Part shown: in pieces, positions 28,030 through 37,301 of the stretch
Numbering within the stretch: position 1 is the stretch's first letter
Layout: every line of letters starts with the position of its first letter
Assembly: GCA_944350085.1 (NCBI GenBank)
Contig: CALVNY010000003.1
Span: forward strand, 23,665 to 87,664
Source of the DNA: an uncultured Clostridia bacterium
Lineage (GTDB): Bacteria; Bacillota; Clostridia; Christensenellales; UBA1242
Reading direction: 5' to 3'
DNA length: 64,000 bases
Notes under the pieces: generated by a model
The model's input: the letters and a program-made list of their open reading frames with translations, nothing else
Told to the model about the DNA's origin: nothing
The model's database searches: none
Made by a program: the position numbers and the translations under genes

Positions 28030-28398
28030 CTATAAAACTTCTGGTGCTAAAGATATTATTTTCATATAGCCCTTATCTCTTAATTCACGAGCAATAGGTC
28101 CAAAGATACGAGTACCCTTTGGTAGTTTTTGGTTGTCAATTATTACTGCTGCATTGTCGTCAAAACGAAGATATGAACCATCTGGTCTTTGAATACCTTT
28201 TGATGTTCTAACTACAACTGCTTTAACAACATCACCTTTTTTAACAACACCACCAGGAGTAGCAGTTTTTACTGATGCTACAATGATATCACCAATGTTA
28301 CCACTTCTTCTGAATGAGCCACCTAGTACTCTAATACACATAATTGTCTTTGCACCTGTGTTATCAGCAACTTTTAATATTGATTGTGGTTGTATCAT
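28030..28398 (-). CDS. rplN: 50S ribosomal protein L14
   Basis: Forms an intersubunit bridge with 16S helix 44 and is the docking site of the silencing factor RsfS. The 122 residues are highly typical: [66 protein letters not shown]. Confidence 0.98.
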   Translation of the reverse strand: MIQPQSILKVADNTGAKTIMCIRVLGGSFRRSGNIGDIIVASVKTATPGGVVKKGDVVKAVVVRTSKGIQRPDGSYLRFDDNAAVIIDNQKLPKGTRIFGPIARELRDKGYMKIISLAPEVL

Positions 28399-28409
28399 AA
28401 TTTTACTCC

Positions 28410-28673
28410 TTATCTTGCTCTTTCAATTACTCTTAGTAATCTGAAATATTTATCTTTACTTAAATGGCGTGTTTCTTCGATTTCAACAGTATCACCAACA
28501 TGCGCTTCATTTAATTCATCATGTGCTTTAAACTTTTTAGTTTGTTTAAATACTTTTCCATAAATAGGATGACGCTTATTTGAAACAACTGCAACTGTTA
28601 TTGTTTTGTCCATTTTGTCACTAACAACAGTTCCTATTTTTGTTCTTCTTTCATTTCTTTCTAACTTTTCCAT
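28410..28673 (-). CDS. rpsQ: 30S ribosomal protein S17
   Basis: Primary 16S rRNA-binding OB-fold protein. The 87 residues contain [60 protein letters not shown]. Eight bases after rpmC. Confidence 0.98.
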   Translation of the reverse strand: MEKLERNERRTKIGTVVSDKMDKTITVAVVSNKRHPIYGKVFKQTKKFKAHDELNEAHVGDTVEIEETRHLSKDKYFRLLRVIERAR

Positions 28674-28681
28674 ATATCCTC

Positions 28682-28888
28682 CTACTTACTTGCCTTATTA
28701 TTTAACTCGCGTTCAGTTAAAATTGTTTTTGCTTTTGCAATGTCCTTTTTAACTGCCACTAGTTGCATAGGATTTGTTAATTGACCGGTAGCATGAGAAA
28801 AGCGTAAATTAAATAATTCTTGTTTAAGTTCTTTAATTTTAGCATTTAACTCATCATTGGTCATTTCTCTTAATTCTTTTGCTTTCAT
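28682..28888 (-). CDS. rpmC: 50S ribosomal protein L29
   Basis: Two-helix protein near the polypeptide exit, part of the docking area for trigger factor and SRP. The 68 residues read [55 protein letters not shown]. The start overlaps the rplP stop by one base. Confidence 0.98.
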   Translation of the reverse strand: MKAKELREMTNDELNAKIKELKQELFNLRFSHATGQLTNPMQLVAVKKDIAKAKTILTERELNNKASK

Positions 28889-29331
28889 TATTCATTACCG
28901 CCTTTATCAAGATTTTCTTCCATTCCGGCTTTTGATACAAATTTTGTTTTGCATGGAAGTTTATGACCTGCTAAACGCATTGCTTCTCTTGCAGATGATT
29001 CTGGAACACCTGCGATTTCAAATAAAACTCTACCCGGTTTGATTACAGCAACCCAATATTCTGGTGCACCTTTACCTTTACCCATACGAGTTCCAGCAGG
29101 TTTTTTAGAAACTGGTTTGTGAGGGAACACATTAATCCAAACTTGTCCACCACGCTTTGTGTAACGGTTAATTGCAACACGCGCAGCTTCAATTTGGTTA
29201 GCAGTCATCCAACAAGGTTCAGTAGCAACTAATGCATATTCACCATAAGCAATCTTATTACCTTTTGTTGCTACACCTGTCATTCTACCACGAAATTGTT
29301 TTCTTCTTTTTACTCTTTTAGGCATTAACAT
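28888..29331 (-). CDS. rplP: 50S ribosomal protein L16
   Basis: A-site-proximal protein of the large subunit, with 147 residues. It shows [42 protein letters not shown], and [25 protein letters not shown]. The ATG at 29331 (M-L-M-P) is 9 bases from AAGGAGG; the second ATG at 29325 is too far. The gene begins 14 bases inside the end of rpsC. Confidence 0.97.
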   Translation of the reverse strand: MLMPKRVKRRKQFRGRMTGVATKGNKIAYGEYALVATEPCWMTANQIEAARVAINRYTKRGGQVWINVFPHKPVSKKPAGTRMGKGKGAPEYWVAVIKPGRVLFEIAGVPESSAREAMRLAGHKLPCKTKFVSKAGMEENLDKGGNE

Positions 29332-30010
29332 TAGGTGTTACCTCCTTTTTATCGTCAGTTGTTTCTTTAACTATTTTCTTAGTTAAAATTTCACCTTTGC
29401 AAATCCAAACTTTAACACCAAGTACACCGTATGTTGTGTGTGCTTCAACATTTGCATAGTCAATGTCTGCTCTAAGAGTGTGAAGTGGTAGTCTGCCTTC
29501 ATGATAATGTTCACTTCTAGCAATTTCTGCCCCATCAAGTCTTCCGCTTACCATAACTTTGCAACCAACTGCTCCTGCACGCATAACTTTTTGCATACCT
29601 TGTTTCATTGCTCTTCTAAAACTCATACGTTTTTCAAGCATTTGAGCAATACTTTGTGCAACAAGTGAAGCATCTAAATCTGGTTTTTTAACTTCTTTAA
29701 TGTTTACACTAACATTTTTGTTTGTAGTAAGTTTTGCAACTTCTTTCTTTATGTCTTCAACACCTGCACCTTTTGTTCCAATTAAAACTCCTGGGCGTGA
29801 TGTGAAAATATCAACAATCAATCTATTAGCAGTTCTTTCAATATCAACTTTTGAAATGCCACATTGATTATATTTTTTTGTAATATGTTTTCTAATATTT
29901 TGGTCTTCTAATAAAAATTTAGAAATATCTTTTTTATTTGCCATCCAAGATGAACTCCAATCTTTATTAACACCAACTCTTAATCCATGAGGACTAACTT
30001 TTTGACCCAT
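29318..30010 (-). CDS. rpsC: 30S ribosomal protein S3
   Basis: mRNA-entry protein with helicase-like action together with S4 and S5. The 230 residues start [20 protein letters not shown], contain a KH domain with the motif [20 protein letters not shown], and a C-terminal domain ([31 protein letters not shown]). Its end overlaps the rplP start. Confidence 0.98.
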   Translation of the reverse strand: MGQKVSPHGLRVGVNKDWSSSWMANKKDISKFLLEDQNIRKHITKKYNQCGISKVDIERTANRLIVDIFTSRPGVLIGTKGAGVEDIKKEVAKLTTNKNVSVNIKEVKKPDLDASLVAQSIAQMLEKRMSFRRAMKQGMQKVMRAGAVGCKVMVSGRLDGAEIARSEHYHEGRLPLHTLRADIDYANVEAHTTYGVLGVKVWICKGEILTKKIVKETTDDKKEVTPNVNA

Positions 30011-30024
30011 AATTCACCTCGTCC

Positions 30025-30414
30025 TTATTTCTTTACTACATCAAGTATAATTGTGATGTGGCAAGTTCTTTTTATTATTGTGTCAACCCCACCTCTTCCT
30101 CTAAAAGAAACTCTTTTAAATGAAGGTCCTTGGTCTGCAAAACATTCTGCAACATATAAATCATCTTTATTTAAGCCGTTGTTGTGTTCTGCATTTGCTG
30201 CTGCTGAATTTAACACTTTCAAAACTGGAGCAGCTGATAAACTTGTGTTGTTAACTAGGATTGCTTTTGCAACATTGTATTCTTTACCACGAATTGTGTC
30301 CAAAACTCTTTTTGCTTTTGAAGCACCCATTCTAACATACTTTGCAACTGCACAAGGGCGGGTATCTTTATTTTCTTGTATTTTTGCTGTTTTTTCTTTA
30401 ATTCTTTTTGCCAT
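30025..30414 (-). CDS. rplV: 50S ribosomal protein L22
   Basis: Lines the exit tunnel through an extended beta hairpin. The 129 residues show AVAKYVRMGASKAKRVLDTIRGK, LNSAAANAEHNNGLN, ADQGPSFKRVSFRGRGG and ITIILD. Compared with the shorter family members there is an N-terminal Lys-rich addition of about 15 residues. Confidence 0.97.
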   Translation of the reverse strand: MAKRIKEKTAKIQENKDTRPCAVAKYVRMGASKAKRVLDTIRGKEYNVAKAILVNNTSLSAAPVLKVLNSAAANAEHNNGLNKDDLYVAECFADQGPSFKRVSFRGRGGVDTIIKRTCHITIILDVVKK

Positions 30415-30434
30415 GTTTTAATACCTCCCCTTTA

Positions 30435-30725
30435 TTAACCTTTTTTACCTGTGGTGGTAACTTTCTTTTCTCCTGCATGACCTCTAAATGTTCTTGTAGG
30501 AGCAAATTCACCCAATTTGTGTCCAATCATATCAATTGTGCAATATACGGGAATATGCTTCATTCCGTTATGAACAGCAATTGTATGTCCAACAAATTCA
30601 GGGTAAATTGTAGATGAACGCGACCAAGTTTTAACAACTTGTTTTTTGCCACTTTCATTCATTTCAACTATTCTTTTCATTAACCTTTCTTCAACATAAG
30701 GTTTTTTCTTTAATGACCTTGACAT
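30435..30725 (-). CDS. rpsS: 30S ribosomal protein S19
   Basis: Head protein at the A site that pairs with S13. 96 residues: [49 protein letters not shown] and [16 protein letters not shown], all canonical. Confidence 0.98.
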   Translation of the reverse strand: MSRSLKKKPYVEERLMKRIVEMNESGKKQVVKTWSRSSTIYPEFVGHTIAVHNGMKHIPVYCTIDMIGHKLGEFAPTRTFRGHAGEKKVTTTGKKG

Positions 30726-30736
30726 ATTTTACTCCC

Positions 30737-31564
30737 TTAATTTACGCGTTTGATAATTAATTTTGAACTTTTTTTCTTAGCATTTCTTGTCTTTAAGCCA
30801 AGAGCTTTCTTACCCCAAGGTGTTCTTGGTGCATCTCTACCAACTGGAGATTTACCTTCACCACCACCGTGAGGGTGATCAACTGGGTTCATAACTGAAC
30901 CACGAACTGTAGGTCTAATACCCATGTGGCGTTTTCTACCAGCTTTTCCTAAAGATACAATTTCATGTTCTTCGTTTCCAACTGTGCCAAGAGTTGCACG
31001 GCAAGTTGCTAGAACCATTCTCATTTCACCTGAAGGTAATTTGATGGTTGCAAATTTTCCTTCTTTTGCCATTAATCTTGCTTCATTACCAGCAGAACGA
31101 ACAATTTGTCCACCTTTTCCTGGTGTTAATTCAATGTTGTGAATTACAGCACCAACAGGCATATCAGATAGTGGTAAACAGTTACCAACTTTTATTTCAA
31201 CATTGCTTCCACTCATTACTGTGTCGCCTACATTTAGTCCCTTTGGTGCTAAGATATATCTCTTTTCGCCATCAACATAGTGTAGTAATGCAATGTATGC
31301 TGACCTATTTGGGTCGTATTCAATACCTGCAACTTTAGCAGGGATATTGTCTTTATTTCTTTTAAAATCTATAACTCTAATTTTAGTTCTGTTACCGCCA
31401 CCTCTGTGTCTTACAGAAATCTTACCTTGATTGTTTCTTCCAGCGCTTTTACTTTTTGAAACTAAAAGTGATTTTTCAGGACTACTTTTAGTTACCTCAG
31501 CAAATGATGCTGTTGTGTAAGAACGACGAGCAGGAGATGTAGGTTTATAAGTTTTTATAGCCAT
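30737..31564 (-). CDS. rplB: 50S ribosomal protein L2
   Basis: Needed for subunit joining and the peptidyl-transferase centre. 275 residues with the OB and SH3-like domains; [14 protein letters not shown] at the start, [19 protein letters not shown], and the catalytic-region signature [20 protein letters not shown] (essential His of HPHGGGEG present). Confidence 0.98.
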   Translation of the reverse strand: MAIKTYKPTSPARRSYTTASFAEVTKSSPEKSLLVSKSKSAGRNNQGKISVRHRGGGNRTKIRVIDFKRNKDNIPAKVAGIEYDPNRSAYIALLHYVDGEKRYILAPKGLNVGDTVMSGSNVEIKVGNCLPLSDMPVGAVIHNIELTPGKGGQIVRSAGNEARLMAKEGKFATIKLPSGEMRMVLATCRATLGTVGNEEHEIVSLGKAGRKRHMGIRPTVRGSVMNPVDHPHGGGEGKSPVGRDAPRTPWGKKALGLKTRNAKKKSSKLIIKRVN

Positions 31565-31583
31565 TTTATTTTCCTCCTACCTT

Positions 31584-31874
31584 TTATGACAAGCTATCGA
31601 AAAACTCAATTGATTTACTATCATCAGTAAGTGTAACAATTGCTTTTTTCCAATCTGATGTATAGCCTTGGGTTTTGCCTTGTCTTTTTAATTTTCCATT
31701 AACATTTGAAGTATTAACTTGTTTAACTTTAACGCCAAACAATTCTTCAACTGCTTTTTTAATTTCAACCTTATTAGCATCTTTTGCTACTTTGAAGGTA
31801 TAACGCTTGTTAGCAATGTCAGCGTAACTTTTTTCACTAAGAATAGGTTTAATAATAACATCTACTGCTTTCAT
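31584..31874 (-). CDS. rplW: 50S ribosomal protein L23
   Basis: Exit-tunnel protein and main docking site of trigger factor and SRP. The 96 residues read [43 protein letters not shown], then a C-terminal strand. The trigger-factor-contacting Glu region (EELFGVKV) is present. The start overlaps the rplD stop by one base. Confidence 0.97.
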   Translation of the reverse strand: MKAVDVIIKPILSEKSYADIANKRYTFKVAKDANKVEIKKAVEELFGVKVKQVNTSNVNGKLKRQGKTQGYTSDWKKAIVTLTDDSKSIEFFDSLS

Positions 31875-32500
31875 TATGCTTTATACGCCTCCTCAATAGA
31901 TTTAACAGCGTCAACAGTAAGTAATAGTTTGTCGCATGCAACAATATCATAAACATTTAATAAGTTTGAAGTTGTAACATCAACATACTTTAAGTTGCCA
32001 CTTGCTTTGATAACATTTTCGTTATTTTCTTTTGTAACGATAATTGCAGTTTTATCAATATTTAGATTTTTTAATACTGCAACTAATTCTTTTGTTTTGC
32101 CTAGTTTTAAATCAAAATTTTCTAAAACAAGCAATTCTTTACTTTTTAGTTTTTCACTAATTGCACTCTTGAATGCTGTGCGTTTTGCTTCTTTGTTAAC
32201 TTTTTTACTAAAATCTCTTGGCTTTGGAGCAAACACTATTCCACCACCACGCCATTGTGGTGCTTTTGTTGAACCATGTCTTGCACGGCCTGTGTGTTTT
32301 TGTCTCCAAGGTTTTTTAGCATGACCTTTAACTTCAGAACGAGTAAGTGTACTTTTTGTTCCTTGTCTAGCATTTGCTAACTGAGCAACTATAACTTGGT
32401 GAATTAGTGCTTCATTATATTCTTGTTTAAAAACTTCATCATTTAATTTAAGGCTACTTACTTCTTCACCTTTTAAATTGTAAACTTTTACATTTGCCAT
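31874..32500 (-). CDS. rplD: 50S ribosomal protein L4
   Basis: Tunnel-constriction protein and, in E. coli, the autogenous repressor of the S10 operon. The 208 residues contain the internal extended loop [31 protein letters not shown]...[16 protein letters not shown], standard. The S10 leader upstream of rpsJ is the natural place for any feedback by this protein. Confidence 0.98.
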   Translation of the reverse strand: MANVKVYNLKGEEVSSLKLNDEVFKQEYNEALIHQVIVAQLANARQGTKSTLTRSEVKGHAKKPWRQKHTGRARHGSTKAPQWRGGGIVFAPKPRDFSKKVNKEAKRTAFKSAISEKLKSKELLVLENFDLKLGKTKELVAVLKNLNIDKTAIIVTKENNENVIKASGNLKYVDVTTSNLLNVYDIVACDKLLLTVDAVKSIEEAYKA

Positions 32501-32511
32501 AAATTTACTCC

Positions 32512-33144
32512 TTATCCTTGACTCTTAACTGCTTCTTTAATAGTTAGCAAAGTGCCTTTTGAACCAGGAACTGCACCTTTGATTAACAAAACATTACGAT
32601 CTAAATCAACTTTAACAACTTTTAAGTTTTGGATTGTTACTTGATCGTTACCATATCTACCAGACATCTTTTTGCCTTTCCAAACTTTTCCTGGATATGT
32701 GTTAGCACCTGTACCACCAGCATGACGATGAACAGGACCATTACCGTGAGTCATTCTCATACGATTGAAATTCCATTTCTTAATTAGTCCACTCCAACCA
32801 TGACCTTTTGTATTGCCTGTTACGTCTACCAAGTCGCCTTCACTGAAAACTGAACAGTCAATTTTTTGACCTAAAGTATATTCGCCTTCAAGTTTTAATT
32901 CTTTAATATACTTTTTAGGTTCTACATTTGCTTTAACAAAAACACCTTTTTGTGGTTTGCTTAATTTTCTTTCTTTGATATCCTCAAATGCTACTTGTAC
33001 TGCGTTGTATCCATCTAAATCATTTGTTTTGATTTGAGTTACATAGCATGGGCCAGCCTCTACAACAGTAACAGGAACTACTAACCCATCGTTAGTAAAA
33101 ATTTGAGTCATACCTAGTTTCTTACCTAATATTGCTTTTTTCAT
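32512..33144 (-). CDS. rplC: 50S ribosomal protein L3
   Basis: Large-subunit assembly initiator reaching the peptidyl-transferase centre. 210 residues: MKKAILGKKLGMTQIFTNDG, VDVTGNTKGHGWSGLIKKW, RMTHGNGPVHRHAGGTGANTYPGKVWKGKKM (the target Gln/His region of family members) and GAVPGSKGTLLTIK. Confidence 0.98.
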   Translation of the reverse strand: MKKAILGKKLGMTQIFTNDGLVVPVTVVEAGPCYVTQIKTNDLDGYNAVQVAFEDIKERKLSKPQKGVFVKANVEPKKYIKELKLEGEYTLGQKIDCSVFSEGDLVDVTGNTKGHGWSGLIKKWNFNRMRMTHGNGPVHRHAGGTGANTYPGKVWKGKKMSGRYGNDQVTIQNLKVVKVDLDRNVLLIKGAVPGSKGTLLTIKEAVKSQG

Positions 33145-33169
33145 TTCTACTTAAATCTCCTGTTTACTT

Positions 33170-33478
33170 TTATAATTTGATGTTAATATCTACACCAGCA
33201 GGAAGTTCTAACTTCATTAAAGCGTCTACTGCTTTGGCTGATGGACTATATATATCAATCAATCTTTTATGTGTTCTTTTTTCGAACTGTTCTCTACTAT
33301 CCTTGTACTTATGTGGAGCACGGATAATTGTAACTACTTCTTTTTGAGTAGGTAGTGGAATTGGTCCACTAATTTTTGCTCCGAACTTGATTGCAGTATC
33401 TACAATCCTTTTACTAGCTTGGTCAATTAAATTGCTGTCGTAAGCTAATAATTTTATTCTAATTTTTTGTGTTGCCAT
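33170..33478 (-). CDS. rpsJ: 30S ribosomal protein S10 (NusE)
   Basis: First gene of the supercluster; also the NusE subunit of antitermination complexes, binding NusG. The 102 residues show [29 protein letters not shown] and [19 protein letters not shown]. It follows a structured leader of about 215 bases and its ATG has AGGAG upstream. Confidence 0.98.
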   Translation of the reverse strand: MATQKIRIKLLAYDSNLIDQASKRIVDTAIKFGAKISGPIPLPTQKEVVTIIRAPHKYKDSREQFEKRTHKRLIDIYSPSAKAVDALMKLELPAGVDINIKL

Positions 33479-33735
33479 TAATTTCCTCCATATTTCGATT
33501 TTTAAAAAAATTAATTTACTTACTCTTTATAATTACTTTAATAAAACACCGAACCGTGTGTTTCATACTGTATCACTAAAAAAAATTGTAATTAGAGAGT
33601 AGTCGATAACATCAAAGTGCTATCACTTGTCAATGTAAATTATCCTAAATCTTCGGCGTAAATTTAGGTAACTTCACATATCGCCCCATAATACAGTACT
33701 CATAGTTTACATTGATTTATTTTAATTGTCAACAC
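33479..33735 (-). promoter_or_regulatory. S10-operon promoter and structured leader
   Basis: Promoter TTGACA (33732-33727), 17-base spacer, TAAACT (33709-33704). The leader begins near 33697. A perfect 8-bp long-range helix joins its 5' end (33698-33691) to 33573-33566. Inside are a CCTAAAT/ATTTAGG hairpin (33668-33644) and an AAGTG/CACTT hairpin (33628-33615). After the closing helix comes AAACAC/GTGTTT (33563-33544). A second TTGACA occurs in the leader at about 33626-33631. L4 is the known S10 regulator in E. coli; which protein, if any, binds here is inference. The rest of the gap to 33884 is AT-rich with only the terminator below. Confidence 0.7.
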
Positions 33736-33774
33736 TTTTTTAAAAAAAATATTTTTATTTATTAAAAGCCAAAA

Positions 33775-33805
33775 AAAAGAACATAATAAAAAATTATGCT
33801 CTTTT
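33775..33805 (-). terminator. intrinsic terminator of the DUF1858 gene
   Basis: 12-bp stem with one G-U pair (33775-33786 with 33794-33805), then eight T on the minus strand. It insulates the S10 promoter. Confidence 0.85.
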
Positions 33806-33884
33806 AATTTTGTTTTAATTAAACAATCTTTAACATGAAAATTATATTCTATAACATATTTTGCAAATAAAATTTAAAAATGTT

Positions 33885-34136
33885 TTATTTTACTTTTGTT
33901 CTTCTTACACATTTTTTTCTTTCAGTAATTTTTTTGGTTTTATTTTTATTTAATTCATTTAGCTTTTCAATCATTAAATCCAAGTCTGCCCCATGAACAA
34001 CACTTGCTTCTTCAAGTGTTTCCATTAAAGACATTGGACAGCCAAAACAATGAAGTCCAAAACCAGACAAAACTGCCTTTGCATCTTTATTACTTTCTAA
34101 AATTTCTCCAATAGTCATATCTTTATTGTATTCCAT
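33885..34136 (-). CDS. DUF1858 redox-disulfide domain protein
   Basis: A single-domain DUF1858 protein of 83 residues: MTIGEILESNKDAKAVLSGFGLHCFGCPMS, with the Cys pair CFGC that gives the family its redox-disulfide name, then a Lys-rich C-terminal tail. The ATG at 34136 follows AAGGAGAT; an upstream in-frame start would lack a Shine-Dalgarno. Relatives occur alone or fused to hybrid-cluster or other redox enzymes; the partner here is unknown. Own terminator downstream. Confidence 0.88.
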   Translation of the reverse strand: MEYNKDMTIGEILESNKDAKAVLSGFGLHCFGCPMSLMETLEEASVVHGADLDLMIEKLNELNKNKTKKITERKKCVRRTKVK

Positions 34137-34331
34137 AAAATATCTCCTTATTTTAACATTTGTTATTTTGAACAAATGTGCATTTAAATTGAACTTAATA
34201 TAATGATTAAGTAAATATATATAATATATAATAAATTATATACTTTGTAAACATTTTTAAATTAAACGCCACAAAGACAAACAAATTATTACACTATTTA
34301 TTTTTTATTTCAACTATATTTATAATTTTTA

Positions 34332-35417
34332 TTAAAAATCTTGTCTAAACCCACATTTTGGACAAAAGGAAGAATTAACATCTATTGTTTCTCCACAAAA
34401 TTTGCATTGTTTAAGTGTTGGAGTGCTATTAAAATCATTTTCTACTTTTGCCTGTGTTCTAACATTTCCTTTATTTTTAAATAATATGCTAGGGTCGCTT
34501 CTATTAAACAATATGTCTTTTGCTTTATCTTTTGTTGTTGTGGTTGTTTTTAGGTCGTTTACAAAATAACTATCTAATTCTTGCACTTTTGAGCCATTGT
34601 CAATCATCGTTTCGCTATCAACTAGTTCATTTTCTTTTTTTGTACCTGCCTCAACTTTAACCTTTCCGGTTGAAAATTCTTCAAATTGTTCTTCAAATTC
34701 ACTTTGATTAGACAAATATTTATTTACTTTTTCTTGTACTTTTTTGTTTAGTCTTAAAGCAGTAACTTCAGCATCAAGTACTCTTACACCCATATAATCT
34801 AACTTATCAACCATTTCTTGTTCTAAATATTTATGGATTGCATTTGGGTGCATAATGATATCTTTAAAGTTTGTGTCACTCTTTTCTAAAATTGAATTAA
34901 TTTCGTCGCCAGCACAAACGCTAAGCATTTCAATCCCTTTTCCATTTTTAATATACGGCATATCCATTAACAAAAATTCTATAAGTTTTGCAGAATCTAC
35001 AACCCTAAAATCAATCATGCCTTCTGTAAAACCTTTTACTTTGCCAAAGGAATGGCTTTTTAAAACAAAAGGATTTTGTCCAATAAAGTTTGTGCTTATA
35101 TCACTTAAATTAACAAAATAAATGTCACACTTAAACTTGCTTGGCGTTTTGCCTTTTTTATTTGCTCTATTTAACTTTAACTTATTAAACAAAACAGGCA
35201 AACTAGCATTGGTTATTCTGTGTTTTCCCTCGTGCAAAACATCACAAACAGTGTCGTTTGCAACAAACACTGCCTCAAAGCCATTTGGAATAGTTATAAA
35301 TCTATCCACTTTTATTAAATTAACTAGAGGAAACATAAAAACAAAATGATTGGATATGTCCTCTTTACATTCCAAGTCTTTATTAAAAAAACTTTTAATA
35401 AAAGAAATTAACCCCAT
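34332..35417 (-). CDS. SPFH-domain protein with C-terminal zinc ribbon (YdjI-like)
   Basis: 361 residues. Residues about 20-240 form an SPFH/band-7-like core (KVDRFITIPNGFEAVFVANDTVCDVLHEGKHRI; IDFRVVDSAKLIEFLLM; long helix EQEMVDKLDYMGVRVLDAEVTAL). A low-complexity linker follows, then a zinc ribbon CKFCG...CPKCG in the last 25 residues. This is the architecture of the YdjI/virion-core-like proteins. Relatives are membrane-stress scaffolds; the role here is not known. There is no signal peptide or membrane helix. Promoter TTGCAA-N16-TAAAAT at 35448-35475. Confidence 0.78.
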   Translation of the reverse strand: MGLISFIKSFFNKDLECKEDISNHFVFMFPLVNLIKVDRFITIPNGFEAVFVANDTVCDVLHEGKHRITNASLPVLFNKLKLNRANKKGKTPSKFKCDIYFVNLSDISTNFIGQNPFVLKSHSFGKVKGFTEGMIDFRVVDSAKLIEFLLMDMPYIKNGKGIEMLSVCAGDEINSILEKSDTNFKDIIMHPNAIHKYLEQEMVDKLDYMGVRVLDAEVTALRLNKKVQEKVNKYLSNQSEFEEQFEEFSTGKVKVEAGTKKENELVDSETMIDNGSKVQELDSYFVNDLKTTTTTKDKAKDILFNRSDPSILFKNKGNVRTQAKVENDFNSTPTLKQCKFCGETIDVNSSFCPKCGFRQDF

Positions 35418-35727
35418 AAACTATCGCCTTTAACATTTCTTTATATTATTTTATCAAAAGTAATTTTTTTTGCAACTTAAATTGATAACTCATAAACAAT
35501 TATTGCTCAATTTAAAACTATAAAACCATGTTTAAGTTAAACTAAATGTTTTTTATTTTATGTTTATTTGCTTGTTGTAAAATTCAATAATTCATCTTAA
35601 TATAAATAAATCAAAATTTAGACAATAAATTTAAAATAAAAATTTACGATTTTTCTAAATTAATTCATAATACAAAAAATTTTATAATAATCTAGTAGTA
35701 AGGACAAGCAATAAGCATGGAGGGAAA
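35418..35727. promoter_or_regulatory. divergent intergenic region with two promoters
   Basis: AT-rich spacer between divergent genes. Minus strand: TTGCAA (35475-35470), 16-base spacer, TAAAAT (35453-35448) for the SPFH gene. Plus strand: TATAAT (35683-35688) with a weak -35, then GGAGGG before the PRC-barrel gene. Nothing else recognisable. Confidence 0.5.
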
Positions 35728-36423
35728 ATGACTAAAATCTCAGAAGTGATATCAAAACCTGTTATAAGTTTATATAACTGCGAATTTGTAGGAATTGTTA
35801 AAAACATATTGTTTGACAAAACAAAAAAAATGGTTAAATATATTATTATTTTAAATGAAGAAGACGATATTGAATACGCAATAAAAACCAACGGCATATA
35901 CAAAATAAACAATGATGCAATTCTAATAAAAAATAATGAAGAACTAGAACTAAAAAGCAATTTAGAACTTGAATCTTCTAATTATTATTCATTAATAAAT
36001 TTGCCCATATTTAATATTGATGGTGAATTTCTAGGCAAAATTAAAGAAATAAATATAGATGAAAAATATAAAATAAATAGTATGGAAACCAACAAAAATC
36101 AAATTTTAAACAAAGATATTAAAAAAATAGCAAAAGTTGTAATTTGTTCTAGTCAAAAAATCAACTTTAACAAGTTTAAAAAAAGAATAAAATTTGAAAA
36201 ACCAAAAGAAAACTATACTGTAACATTGCAAGTTTCAAAACCAAAACTTCCTAGTAAAGCACTAATTAATGAAAATATGCTTTTAAATAGAGTGGTTTAT
36301 AACAATATTTTGGATCAAAATAATCAAACAATAATAAAAGCAAACACAATTATAAACAACACCATTATTGAAATTGCAAAAAAATACGGCAAATTAAAAG
36401 ATTTGATTAAAAATAGTTTTTAA
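35728..36423 (+). CDS. PRC-barrel protein with two barrels
   Basis: 231 residues, no membrane helix. Two PRC-barrel-like units are visible: residues about 1-50 (KISEVISKPVISLYNCEFVGIVKNILFD) and about 85-125 (YYSLINLPIFNIDGEFLGKIKEINID), each with the typical hydrophobic-x-x-x-G-x-hydrophobic-G pattern. The C-terminal 100 residues are basic and unassigned. Short PRC-barrel proteins (YlmC/YmxH type) occur in spore-formers with unclear roles. GGAGGG precedes the ATG; bidirectional terminator after the stop. Confidence 0.75.
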   Translation: MTKISEVISKPVISLYNCEFVGIVKNILFDKTKKMVKYIIILNEEDDIEYAIKTNGIYKINNDAILIKNNEELELKSNLELESSNYYSLINLPIFNIDGEFLGKIKEINIDEKYKINSMETNKNQILNKDIKKIAKVVICSSQKINFNKFKKRIKFEKPKENYTVTLQVSKPKLPSKALINENMLLNRVVYNNILDQNNQTIIKANTIINNTIIEIAKKYGKLKDLIKNSF

Positions 36424-36454
36424 AAAATAAACACCTATAAGGTGTTTATTTTTT
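36422..36454. terminator. bidirectional terminator
   Basis: 14-bp stem (36422-36435 with 36441-36454) with T runs on both sides. It serves the PRC-barrel gene and the convergent membrane protein. Confidence 0.85.
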
Positions 36455-36470
36455 TCAATCGTTAGTTATA

Positions 36471-36980
36471 TTATTTTGATTTTTTCTTCTTTCCACAAGA
36501 AATTGTAAGTGCACCAGCCACAATTCCCATAACTGTAATGTATCCAACACCAATATTTGGGAAGTAAATAGATGAAATAGTTGTACCAAAAAGCGTATTC
36601 GATGAAGCTGTTGCAATTGTTCCTAAAATCGTAAATACCAAAACAAGAATTGAAACAACAACCAACACAATACCCACAATTTTAGCAATTAAATTTAGCA
36701 CTTTACTATTTAAGAAAATTTGTAATAATGCACACACTAATGCTATACAAGCTAAAACAATAGTTATAATAACCATAATTCTTGCAATTTGGAACCAAGT
36801 TCCTTCATCTGAAGTATTTTGTGCAAGAAAATCAGACCATTCCGACCAAGATATTCCTGTCGTTGTAGACTTGTTACCTGTTGTTAAAGCAAATAAAATA
36901 TGATCAAATGCAAAAACAACAAATGTAAGTGCACTAAATACCATTGTGCATATTCTAAGCGCCAATGATTTACCCTTCAT
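36471..36980 (-). CDS. four-helix membrane protein, unknown function
   Basis: 169 residues with four hydrophobic segments (about 7-33, 66-92, 96-126, 143-162). Between the first two is a polar, Trp-containing extracytoplasmic loop (SWSEWSDFLAQNTSDEGTW), and a lysine tail (KKKKSK) ends the protein. Family not recognised. GGAGGAGG precedes the ATG. Promoter TTGACA-N17-TAATAT at 37009-37037. Confidence 0.7.
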   Translation of the reverse strand: MKGKSLALRICTMVFSALTFVVFAFDHILFALTTGNKSTTTGISWSEWSDFLAQNTSDEGTWFQIARIMVIITIVLACIALVCALLQIFLNSKVLNLIAKIVGIVLVVVSILVLVFTILGTIATASSNTLFGTTISSIYFPNIGVGYITVMGIVAGALTISCGKKKKSK

Positions 36981-37301
36981 AATCCTCCTCCTTACTTATT
37001 ATATATTTATATTAAACATAAAATGTTATTTTGTCAAATAATTAAGCATATTTTTAATATTTACAAAAAATTAAAAGAAAAACAATTTTGTGTTAATTAT
37101 AAGCATTCTAAAAAAAACTATAAAATAATAAAAAAATTAACATTATTTCCAAATCAAATGCATTTTGTAATCATTGTAATCTGCGTTAAATATTATATGT
37201 ATTTAAATAATATTAAAATATAAAAAAACAGAAATTAATAATATTAATCAATTATTTAAACCACCTTTTAAAATAAAAAGCACTCAAAGAGTGCTTATTT
37301 A
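36981..37301 (-). promoter_or_regulatory. promoter and terminator in AT-rich spacer
   Basis: TTGACA (37037-37032), 17-base spacer, TAATAT (37014-37009) drives the membrane gene at 36980. At 37278-37296 an AAGCACTC/GAGTGCTT hairpin followed by T-rich sequence on the minus strand ends the coiled-coil gene. The rest (about 37040-37270) is AT-rich with nothing recognisable. Confidence 0.65.

Noticed and set aside
29987..30421. A 144-codon plus-strand frame opposite rplV, and similar long frames opposite tpiA, secY and rplD
   Set aside because: They mirror highly conserved ribosomal or enzyme genes on the minus strand and lack a start signal or recognisable product.
37023..37223. A 66-codon open frame on the plus strand in the spacer before the coiled-coil gene
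   Set aside because: No Shine-Dalgarno, composition driven by AT-richness, and it overlaps the promoter of the 36980 gene on the other strand.
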